Assembly (NCBI GenBank): GCA_030430105.1
Contig: JAUIFW010000001.1
Span: 1 to 34,679 of the forward strand
Source of the DNA: a bacterium
Lineage (GTDB): Bacteria > Patescibacteria > Gracilibacteria > 1-14-2-50-48-13
DNA: 34,679 nucleotides
Direction of reading: 5' to 3'
The notes under the pieces are model-generated. The model had not been told where the DNA came from and ran no database searches. It saw nothing but the letters and a program-made list of their open reading frames with translations. The position numbers and the translations under genes are program-made. Below, piece by piece: positions 24,349 to 30,236 of this stretch (its first letter is position 1; every line of letters starts with the position of its first letter).

Positions 24349-24371
24349 GCAAAAAAAGAGAGGTACAACAC

Positions 24372-24953
24372 ATGACGACCTGTGAACTTTGTCAGGAAAT
24401 CCAAGTGCTCGAGGAAGAGCTCCGGGATATTTCCGAGCAACTTACAGAGAGTCTCATTGCGTTTAGACGTGATATAGACCTTCGAAACAATAGACGGTGG
24501 AGAAAACTAGGGAAACTATGGAATCTCCCTCTCGTTGGCGTTCTTTTTCATAAGCATGTTACAAGCCCTAAATACTTAGAGCGTGTGCCTAGTTACTCGC
24601 TTTGCAAAGACTATGAAGCGACAAGGATGCGAATTTCTAAACTCCTTAGTGATATCGAAGTCTTGAAAACTGAGGATTTGGAGCACTGGGCCGATGAGAT
24701 GGTTTCTGTTGGTAACCCAGGAGACCCTGCAGGAGATTACACTCCTGACTACCTACCCAGAATTGAAGCTATCGAAAATCGCTATGTTATTTTTCCTGCG
24801 AAGCAGGTGGACTTCAGAAGCATGGCGGGCGAAGACAAGCTGGAGGTTCATAGCCAAGTATTGGACTACAACACAAAGCTTTTGGTACCGAAAAATCAAT
24901 GTGATTTTCATCACCAAGTAGGCAAAGGGGTGCGGTACTTCCTACACCTATAA
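24372..24953 (+). CDS. Orphan protein, 193 aa
   Basis: No family is recognised. The product begins with a C-x-x-C motif (MTTCELCQE) and a helical coiled-coil region (10-40). An Arg/Lys-rich hydrophobic patch follows (RRWRKLGKLWNLPLVGVLF), which could touch a membrane or nucleic acid. The C-terminal half is Asp/Pro-rich and then beta-like. ATG 24372 has GAGAGG ending 8 nt upstream; the longer frame starts inside the promoter. It has its own promoter and terminator despite following the TrmB gene by 68 bp. Confidence 0.75.
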   Translation: MTTCELCQEIQVLEEELRDISEQLTESLIAFRRDIDLRNNRRWRKLGKLWNLPLVGVLFHKHVTSPKYLERVPSYSLCKDYEATRMRISKLLSDIEVLKTEDLEHWADEMVSVGNPGDPAGDYTPDYLPRIEAIENRYVIFPAKQVDFRSMAGEDKLEVHSQVLDYNTKLLVPKNQCDFHHQVGKGVRYFLHL

Positions 24954-24966
24954 CACACAACCCTGA

Positions 24967-24993
24967 GGGTGCGCGACATGCGTGCCCTTTTTT
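24967..24993 (+). terminator. Intrinsic terminator of the 193-aa orphan
   Basis: GGGTGCGC pairs with GCGTGCCC (8 bp including two G-U) around GACAT, and six T residues follow. Confidence 0.82.
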
Positions 24994-25023
24994 AAATTCC
25001 AGCCTCGTGGATACTGGCTTATC

Positions 25024-25438
25024 TTAGTTTTTTCCGTCCTCGAGGATATAGGTTTCAAAAAACTTACTTGTTTCAGGCCACAGCTTCATAGAGCGAATCT
25101 CATCAGTGGTGTAAAACCCACAAGCCCCTAGTTCATCCAAATTGGGATCCATGTGTTTGCTCATAAGCTCGCACTCTATAAAGTGCGTTATCTGGTCCCT
25201 CAATGTCTGAGCCTAGCGTTGCAAGCACTCTTACAGGGGTCACTTCTACACAAAGTTCCTCCATCAACTCGCGTACTACAGCATTTTCCTTGGACTCACC
25301 TTCTTCAACATGACCACCTGGAGGATAGAAGAGCTCACCATGTGACGCAATATACTTCTTTGAGGTCACCAGCAAATATGCATCTTTGCCTCCTTTTGCT
25401 TTTTTAATGATTGCTACTGAAACCTCTTTCATTCTCAT
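25024..25438 (-). pseudogene. Nudix hydrolase gene with a +1 frameshift
   Basis: The frame from ATG 25438 encodes a normal Nudix N-terminus with the box GGHVEEGESKENAVVRELM followed by EELCV, then stops at 25133 after 101 codons. The missing C-terminus is present in the next frame: from about 25178 it reads ELMSKHMDPNLDELGACGFY and continues to TAA at 25024-25026, the kind of segment (x-F-Y-T-x-D-E-I) that closes Nudix domains. One extra base around 25165-25180 accounts for the break. It may be a true pseudogene, a sequencing error or, less likely, programmed shifting; no slippery heptamer is apparent. It follows the Imm33-like gene by 34 bp. Confidence 0.75.
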
Positions 25439-25472
25439 CTAATAATAATGTTTCAACACCTACACCTCAACA

Positions 25473-25841
25473 CTACTCAACTAAAAGCATTGGATCATCC
25501 CAAATATCTTCATATCCGTCGTGATCAATCTGAAACCTGGTTCCTGGAGGTAAACCTAGATATTTGAGCACTTGGGGACATGATTCTATCAGGTGCTTCA
25601 CACATAGTGGTTCAAAGAAGTCAGCGTCCTCCTGAGGGATAGGATCTTCACCTGCAAATATATACCAGCCTGTGGTGTCACCTTCTATATTGTGCCTGAT
25701 GCCATTAATGGGAGCGACACCTTCGAATACATTCTTTGATATGCCAATTTTCATATCATATGCGGAAGGTACAAATTTCTTTCCTACTCTCTTGCAAAGC
25801 TCCTTTTGTGCTTTGATTATTTGCTCATGTTTATCTTCCAT
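25473..25841 (-). CDS. Imm33/DUF2185-like protein
   Basis: ATG 25841 gives a 122-residue protein; the longer frame runs into repeat DNA and is not used. The C-terminal two thirds read G-I-R-H-N-I-E-G-D-T-T-G-W-Y-I-F-A-G-E, D-F-F-E-P-L-C-V-x-H-L, and Y-L-G-L-P-P-G-T-R-F-Q-I-D-x-D-G-Y-E-D-I-W, which I recognise as the Imm33 (immunity protein) pattern. Such domains are named from polymorphic-toxin loci, but stand-alone copies are common and no toxin gene is visible here, so an immunity role is unproven. A TATAGA-type -10 lies upstream, with no Shine-Dalgarno. Confidence 0.72.
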   Translation of the reverse strand: MEDKHEQIIKAQKELCKRVGKKFVPSAYDMKIGISKNVFEGVAPINGIRHNIEGDTTGWYIFAGEDPIPQEDADFFEPLCVKHLIESCPQVLKYLGLPPGTRFQIDHDGYEDIWDDPMLLVE

Positions 25842-25952
25842 ATACAAGAAGGATTTAAGAACTCTATAGTAGCATAGTCCAACTTGATTTATTTTACACG
25901 GGTAAAAAACCAGGGTGACTCTGGGAGGCTTGATTGTCTTGCTAGATTTTGA

Positions 25953-26216
25953 GTGGCTCGGGGAGAGGGATTCGGTCACCTCACGCACGTCGCTCGGTCG
26001 TCTGCGACTCTGTCGCTCCTAGCTTGCTGTGACCCCCGCCGCTAAAAGCGTGCCATCTGGCACCCTTTTGCCTTCCTTCGCCTAGGGCTCTCTCAGGCCG
26101 CTCCATTCGAATCCCTCTCCCCTGCGCCACCGCCAACTCACCGCCACATCAAAATCTGAGAAATAATTTTTCCTCATTCTTTATTCTAGTTCTAACCGCG
26201 TTTGACGCGGTGGCTC
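25953..26216 (-). repeat. tRNA-Gln-derived direct repeat, copy A
   Basis: This 264-bp unit matches copy B (27447-27709) with about 11 differences by eye (roughly 96% identity). It fills most of the 399-bp gap between the Imm33-like and double-Nudix genes. Its left end, GGCTCGGGGAGAGGGATTCG, is the 3' end of tRNA-Gln; an inverted copy of the same sequence lies at 26108-26131, so 25953-26131 is flanked by 23-24-bp inverted repeats. Between them are GC-rich hairpins. An AT-rich part (26132-26195) and an ACCGCG-TTTGA-CGCGGT hairpin complete the unit. Just beyond, 26217-26245 looks like a decayed T-arm (GGTTCGAA on the minus strand). Confidence 0.88.
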
Positions 26217-26240
26217 ACCAAGGTGGAGGAAATTCGAACC

Positions 26241-27374
26241 CTACACTCGGTTTGCGACAAGTTCCCACTTGCCTCCCATAGCTTCTAATTCAGCTATAAA
26301 CTTATCTTCTGGTAAAAGTTTTATCTCACTCAACTCAAGATCTGCTCTCCTTGGAAATTTAGCTAGAACTTCTTCTGCCGATAGCTCAACGAATGCTCTG
26401 CATAGCACTCCAACTCCACCATGTTCTGACATGGTCATTTGTCTTACTTTTATTTCGCCTAAGCACTTCCTTGAGATTCCGACTTCCTCCTCTATCTCCT
26501 CTAGAAGATGTTCTTTAAAAGCAGACTTTTCATGCCTTTCTTCGAATACACCTCCCACCAAGGTTTTCTTCCCATTTGGACGAATACCTAGTATGTGAAA
26601 CCCATCACTCGTCACTATATCTACCATAGAAGCAACGCCTTTTGACATGTACTCATCAGGAAGCTCTAAAAATCCTAGTATATGTTTTAGTGAGATCCTC
26701 TCTCGATATTCCATAATGTAAATCTTGAGGATTATTTTCCCCTCTTCTTCTGCAATACTATTTAGGCACACTACTCTTCCATTGTGAAGCTGCTCACCAT
26801 TAGCTGCTGCACTTTCTCTCAGGCTTTTCCATACACTTGGGATCTGCTCCTCAATATCCCTATTAATCTTTCTTTGAGATGCCTCTTTTACAAGAAGGAC
26901 ATCTTCTATCTGAATGTCTCCTTCCCATAACACTTTAGATACTCTAACCCTTTTATCAGCATGTACTCTCTTAAGTTTGTTTTGCAGTATACTAGTAACC
27001 ACCTTCTTTATTTCAGATGGAACAAGGTTAATATTTGAAAGCTCTTCCAAGGAAATCCACATTAGTTCATAAGCATTTTCCTCAGAATTACGCTCACGTT
27101 CCTCTCCACCTAACTCTGGCACCCCAGTAAAGTCATTTACTAGAAAGATATGATTTACTTTTCCATCACTGTGATTTTTCAGCTCAAGGACCTTCCTACC
27201 TAAAGTTACCTCTAATGATGTTTCCTCCAAGCATTCCCGAATTGCTGTCTCCTCTATAGATTCTCCCTCCTCCCATGTTCCCCCAGGCAGAACAAAATAC
27301 TCTTCTCCTTTCTTTATTCGATGGATTAGAAGTACGCTTCTGTCCTTCACTATAATCGCCGAAGCTCTTGCCAT
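26241..27374 (-). CDS. Double Nudix-domain protein
   Basis: The 377-residue product from ATG 27374 has an N-terminal Nudix domain with an intact box (LPGGTWEEGESIEETAIREC then LEETSL, residues about 30-55). A linker domain (about 130-240) follows, then a second Nudix-like domain (about 255-377) whose box VGGVFEERHEKSAFKEHLLE followed by EIEEEVGI lacks the Arg and is one residue out of register, so it may be inactive or regulatory. Substrates are unknown. The gene lies precisely between two direct repeats and reads in the same direction as tRNA-Gln, which suggests it arrived as a cassette. No Shine-Dalgarno is visible; TATATT lies 12 nt before the ATG. Confidence 0.85.
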   Translation of the reverse strand: MARASAIIVKDRSVLLIHRIKKGEEYFVLPGGTWEEGESIEETAIRECLEETSLEVTLGRKVLELKNHSDGKVNHIFLVNDFTGVPELGGEERERNSEENAYELMWISLEELSNINLVPSEIKKVVTSILQNKLKRVHADKRVRVSKVLWEGDIQIEDVLLVKEASQRKINRDIEEQIPSVWKSLRESAAANGEQLHNGRVVCLNSIAEEEGKIILKIYIMEYRERISLKHILGFLELPDEYMSKGVASMVDIVTSDGFHILGIRPNGKKTLVGGVFEERHEKSAFKEHLLEEIEEEVGISRKCLGEIKVRQMTMSEHGGVGVLCRAFVELSAEEVLAKFPRRADLELSEIKLLPEDKFIAELEAMGGKWELVANRV

Positions 27375-27419
27375 AGTATTGTCAAAAATATACAGCAAAC
27401 ATACCTACTCTAGGAGTTT

Positions 27420-27436
27420 GTGTCCATGCATGGACA
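27420..27436. repeat. Short perfect palindrome beside repeat B
   Basis: TGTCCATGCATGGACA is a perfect palindrome about 10 bp outside the left end of repeat B. It has no equivalent beside copy A. Confidence 0.6.
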
Positions 27437-27446
27437 TGAAAGCTGG

Positions 27447-27709
27447 GTGGCTCGGGGAGAGGGATTCGGTCACCTCACGCACGTCGCTCGGTCGTCTGCG
27501 ACTCGGTCGCTCCTGGCTGCGGCGACCCCCGCCGCTAAAAGCGTGCCATCTGGCACCCTTTTGCCTTCCTTCGCCTAGGGCTCTCTCAGGCCGCTCTATT
27601 CGAATCCCTCTCCCCTGCGCCACCGCCAACTCAGCGCCACATCGAAATCTGAGAAATGATTTCTCTTCATTCTTTATTCTAGTTCTAACCGCGTTTGACG
27701 CGGTGGCTC
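27447..27709 (-). repeat. tRNA-Gln-derived direct repeat, copy B (abuts the tRNA)
   Basis: This 263-bp copy starts with GTGGCTCGGGGAGAGGGATTCG and runs up to the true 3' end of tRNA-Gln at 27704, filling the 329-bp gap before the tRNA. The inverted arm is at 27601-27624. On the minus strand the tRNA would be followed by an ACCGCG/CGCGGT hairpin, an AT-rich stretch, then a 178-nt region closed by a 23-bp stem with internal hairpins such as GTGCC-AGAT-GGCAC and GCGAC-CGA-GTCGC. It could be transcribed together with the tRNA. Confidence 0.88.
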
Positions 27710-27777
27710 GGGGAGAGGGATTCGAACCCCCATAGACAGATTCAGAGTCTGTAGTCCTACCATTAGACGATCCCCGA
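27704..27777 (-). tRNA. tRNA-Gln (CTG anticodon), CCA encoded
   Basis: The 74-nt minus-strand cloverleaf has acceptor stem TCGGGGA/TCCCCGA, D stem GTCT/GGAC, and anticodon stem ACAGA/TCTGT with loop CTCTGAA, giving anticodon CTG. The T arm is GGGGG-TTCGAAT-CCCTC. The discriminator is G, and CCA is encoded at 27704-27706. Its 3' end is copied in both flanking repeats. Confidence 0.96.
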
Positions 27778-27931
27778 ATGTGCGTTAGGAGACTTTGAGC
27801 AGTGAGTAAAACTTTGCTAGTTCGCACCCAACGCACCCCCATAGTAGTAAGCGAGGAGCGCATTGCAAGGGTTTTTTCTTCCTATTGTTCGTTCTTTTCG
27901 TACAATGGGGCTACATACTTGAATATTCACT

Positions 27932-28471
27932 ATGAAACTTCGCATTCTTCTCTCTACAGTAGTCCTTCTTACGGCATGTTCTCCCGCTTCTGCACCTCCT
28001 ATGAATGAGGATTCACATAGTGGAGATGATGATCATAGTCACGCTGGGGATGAGGTGCATATCCATGCGGGCTTCCAGGTATATAGAAACGGTGAACTCC
28101 AGGATTTTTCTGCTCCTACCAAGATGTACTTTGCTCCTTGCGGACTTCCTGAGGACGAGCAAGCAACCGTTCAGGACATGGTGCATCTCCATGATGAAGT
28201 GGGAGATGTTGCGCACATCCATGCGGCTGGAGTGACTTGGGGGGACTTACTTTCCTCCATTGGTGAAGAGATTAACCCCGAATCATCTCAGTTTTATCTC
28301 AATGGTGAACTCACTCCTGCTCTTCTTTCTACGGAAATTGCACATATGGATAGTGCTATCCTGATCGAAGGAGAACTACAAAATCTCGGAGATGCCTTGA
28401 ACAACGCCGTCACAGAGGAATGGATCATGGAGGTGGATCAGAATGCCTATGAAAAATGTGGGAACAACTAG
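27932..28471 (+). CDS. His-rich lipoprotein, probable metal-binding
   Basis: The 179-residue protein has a lipoprotein signal peptide (MKLRILLSTVVLLTAC, lipobox LTAC, Cys16). A His/Asp-rich segment follows (SHSGDDDHSHAGDEVHIHAG), then two further His clusters (MVHLHDEVGDVAHIHAAG). A conserved-looking middle contains G-x-T-W-G-D-L-L-x-S-I-G. No named family is recognised, but the arrangement fits surface metal capture or chaperoning, perhaps for the ZIP transporter at 11 kb; that link is an inference. The gene follows tRNA-Gln in divergent orientation. A CATACT or GAATAT -10 candidate lies just upstream, without a Shine-Dalgarno. Confidence 0.8.
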   Translation: MKLRILLSTVVLLTACSPASAPPMNEDSHSGDDDHSHAGDEVHIHAGFQVYRNGELQDFSAPTKMYFAPCGLPEDEQATVQDMVHLHDEVGDVAHIHAAGVTWGDLLSSIGEEINPESSQFYLNGELTPALLSTEIAHMDSAILIEGELQNLGDALNNAVTEEWIMEVDQNAYEKCGNN

Positions 28472-28489
28472 AGGTCTATTTCTTTTGCA

Positions 28490-29071
28490 CTATATAGTTT
28501 CCTTGATCGCATCTCCTACAGCTTTTTCAAACTGTGCATAAATCTTTTCGATCTCACCTTCCTCTGAAAGGATTTTCTTGTCGCAACTTTCTGATGCGGC
28601 GATTTCCACACGTGCGGTCTTGAGTCTGCGCTCCAGCTCTTCCTTTGAGATGGGTGCTCGTTCCAGAATTCTCTTCTTTATATGCTCAATACTCGGTGGC
28701 ATGAAAAAGATGCTGTAGACGTATTTTGCCAATGGTGAATCCATGATGGCATTGAGACCGTCCATGGAGATTTCTCGAACAACAACCTTTCCTTCCTCTA
28801 TCGCCTTCTCTACGGGGCTCTTCAAAATCCCATAATAATGCTTTCCATGGGACTGATCATACTCAAGTAGTCTTCCTTCCTTTATATATTCCTCGAACTC
28901 CTCCTGGGAGATGAAAAAATAGTTCTCTCCATCAACTTCACCGGGGCGCATGGGCCTGGATGTTACGGAAAGTGCGTACATGTACTCTGGGTGTTTCTCT
29001 TTGAGCTTCGCAATCTGCGTGCCCTTACCCGAGCCTGTGGTTCCGAGTACGAGGATGAGCTGTTTTTTCAT
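28490..29071 (-). CDS. gmk: Guanylate kinase
   Basis: This 193-residue P-loop kinase has GTTGSGKGT at residues 10-18 (canonical GPSGVGKST), the GMP-binding SVTSRPMRPGEVDGENYFFI, Y-x-x-x-H-G-x-x-Y-G, and an R-x-x-x-R-L lid region (ERRLKTARVEI). It phosphorylates GMP to GDP. The P-loop ending GKGT instead of GKST resembles adenylate kinase, and such variants occur in divergent CPR homologues. The start at ATG 29071 fits the family. A TATACA -10 candidate lies about 30 nt upstream on the minus strand; no Shine-Dalgarno is seen. Confidence 0.88.
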   Translation of the reverse strand: MKKQLILVLGTTGSGKGTQIAKLKEKHPEYMYALSVTSRPMRPGEVDGENYFFISQEEFEEYIKEGRLLEYDQSHGKHYYGILKSPVEKAIEEGKVVVREISMDGLNAIMDSPLAKYVYSIFFMPPSIEHIKKRILERAPISKEELERRLKTARVEIAASESCDKKILSEEGEIEKIYAQFEKAVGDAIKETI

Positions 29072-29128
29072 AGGGGGCGATAGGTACTATCACCTGTATA
29101 GCAAATTTGGGTTCGTGGCTCCAAGTCT

Positions 29129-29157
29129 TTGCATTTTACAAAATTTCATGGTATTAT
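29129..29157 (+). promoter_or_regulatory. Promoter of the ~300-nt ncRNA candidate
   Basis: TTGCAT (29129-29134), an exact 17-nt spacer and TATTAT (29152-29157), with initiation expected near 29164. It is divergent from gmk. Confidence 0.7.
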
Positions 29158-29163
29158 GTATTG

Positions 29164-29463
29164 ATAAGGCGGGAAGTGGCGGCGTGCCTGGGCGAGTGCT
29201 TCTCCATCTCCTTCCTTATAGGGTTCGCCTAAAAACAAACCAAAAGTAAAAAGATCAAACAAAAATACACAGTCCCAAAATAGGACACAAAAAAACGATC
29301 AAATATACAAAAAAAATCAACGCCCTAATATCTTGAAAGCGCACGAACTGCAAAGAAACGCCAGCGCTGGAAGGATCAAGACGAAGGAGACAGAAGCCGC
29401 TTGGGTCGAAAGACCGCGAGAAGCTTCTGGGACTGGCCCGCGAAGAATAGTAGCGGGCCTTTT
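29164..29463 (+). ncRNA. Candidate structured non-coding RNA, about 300 nt
   Basis: The 525-bp gap between gmk and the ABC ATPase gene contains a complete transcription unit without a convincing ORF. The 5' part (29164-29232) is GC-rich and can close with AGGCG/CGCCT and GGAAG/CTTCC stems. The middle (29233-29325) is strikingly A-rich, likely single-stranded. The 3' part is structured: AGCGC/GCGCT, then AGAAGC-CGC-GGTC capped by GAAA and closing GACC-GCG-GCTTCT (29390-29428), then a terminator hairpin GGCCCGC/GCGGGCC with TTTT (29435-29463). It matches none of tmRNA, RNase P, 6S or SRP RNA as I know their conserved cores. Confidence 0.6.
29435..29463 (+). terminator. Intrinsic terminator of the ncRNA
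   Basis: A 7-bp all-GC stem (GGCCCGC with GCGGGCC) with an 11-nt loop is followed by TTTT. The minus strand lacks a T-tract. Confidence 0.8.
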
Positions 29464-29466
29464 CGA

Positions 29467-29483
29467 TGCTGGCTTCGCCAGCA
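29467..29483. repeat. Short perfect hairpin after the ncRNA terminator
   Basis: TGCTGGC-TTC-GCCAGCA has 7-bp arms. It may extend termination or protect the 3' end. Confidence 0.55.
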
Positions 29484-29490
29484 AATTAGT

Positions 29491-29581
29491 AATTTTTTAA
29501 TGAATAATTATCAATTAATAATGATGGAGTCTGCTGCGCAGACACCTTGATTAATCATTACTCATTACTCATTGAGAAATT
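29491..29581. repeat. Imperfect 44-bp inverted repeat
   Basis: Two 44-nt arms (29491-29534 and 29538-29581) around TGC match at about 32 positions; many mismatches are transitions compatible with G-U pairs in RNA. The centre is GTCTGC-TGC-GCAGAC. The arms are AT-rich (TAATGA-type runs). It may be a MITE or REP-like remnant, or a long 3' hairpin. Confidence 0.6.
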
Positions 29582-29588
29582 ATTAATT

Positions 29589-29618
29589 CAACATTCTTAC
29601 GCGAGCGTAAGAATGTTG
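29589..29618 (-). terminator. Hairpin spanning the 3' end of the ABC ATPase gene
   Basis: Perfect 13-bp arms (CAACATTCTTACG with CGTAAGAATGTTG) include the stop codon at 29597-29599. The following minus-strand sequence is A/T-rich but not a clean T-tract, so it may act as terminator or 3' stabiliser. Confidence 0.55.
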
Positions 29619-30235
29619 TCAGCTTGCTTCGCATACGGCTCCTCATGAGTCACAAATACCACTGACATCCCCTCCTCCTTCTGCACTTCCTTTATGTGTG
29701 CAAAAAGTTCTTCTCCGTGGATGGAGTCTAGGCTTCCTGTTGGTTCGTCCATCAGGAGTAGGCCTGGTTTGTGCATGAGCGCTCTCGCTATTGCTACTCG
29801 TTGTTTTTGGCCTCCACTCAGCTGTGACACAGGCTTGCTAGCTAGTTTACTCATGCGTAACACCTTGAGCACTTTTTTTGTACGCGCCTCTCTTTCTTTT
29901 TCCGTTACCCCCTTGGTGAAGAGGCTACCGAGTTGGACGTTTTCGTGAACAGAGAGATGCTCTAAGAGTTGGAAGTCTTGGAAGACAACTCCTAGATAGT
30001 TTGCGTAGAGCTTGCTTCTTGCTCGCTTCCCCATGTCCTTCACCTCCTCCCCATTGATCTTGATACTTCCGTGCTTGTATGGGAAAAGCCCAGCAATGCT
30101 ATGCAAGAGCGTCGTCTTTCCCATACCCGACTCGCCAAGGAACGCGAGGGTTTCTCCCTCTTTTACTTCGCAAGAGAGACCTTTGACCAAGTCTCTCCCA
30201 TCGCGATGGATCGTTACCTTGTCGATCTTGAGCAT
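29597..30235 (-). CDS. ABC transporter ATP-binding protein, LolD/MacB-like
   Basis: The 212-residue ATPase has Walker [10 protein letters not shown] (about 34-42), a Q-loop in [12 protein letters not shown], signature LSGGQKQR, Walker B LLLMDEPT and an H-loop VTHE. The F-Q-x-F-x-L-L-x-x-L-(T/S)-V-x-E-N-V pattern places it with LolD/MacB/FtsE-type NBDs that work with extracytoplasmic MacB-like permeases. No partner permease is in the window. The ATG at 30235 lies one base after the serS stop (TAATATG), so the gene is translated from the serS transcript, an unusual partnership. Confidence 0.9.
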   Translation of the reverse strand: MLKIDKVTIHRDGRDLVKGLSCEVKEGETLAFLGESGMGKTTLLHSIAGLFPYKHGSIKINGEEVKDMGKRARSKLYANYLGVVFQDFQLLEHLSVHENVQLGSLFTKGVTEKEREARTKKVLKVLRMSKLASKPVSQLSGGQKQRVAIARALMHKPGLLLMDEPTGSLDSIHGEELFAHIKEVQKEEGMSVVFVTHEEPYAKQADNILTLA

Positions 30236-30236
30236 A

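Noticed and set aside
25842..25988. N-terminal extension of the Imm33-like gene into repeat A
   Set aside because: The extra 49 codons come from the repeat and AT-rich spacer and are not family-like; ATG 25841 is the natural start.
27405..27863. 152-codon minus-strand frame across tRNA-Gln and repeat B
   Set aside because: It covers the whole tRNA and a structured repeat; the Arg/Ser/Gly-rich translation is a by-product of GC-rich non-coding sequence.
29149..29249. 33-codon plus-strand frame from ATG 29149 in the ncRNA region
   Set aside because: Its start lies in the spacer/-10 region, upstream of the predicted transcript start, and it has no ribosome binding site.
29164..29463. tmRNA, RNase P, 6S or SRP RNA identity for the ncRNA
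   Set aside because: The tRNA-like ends of tmRNA, the GAGGAAAGTCC core of RNase P, the long 6S duplex and the SRP helix 8 motif are all missing.
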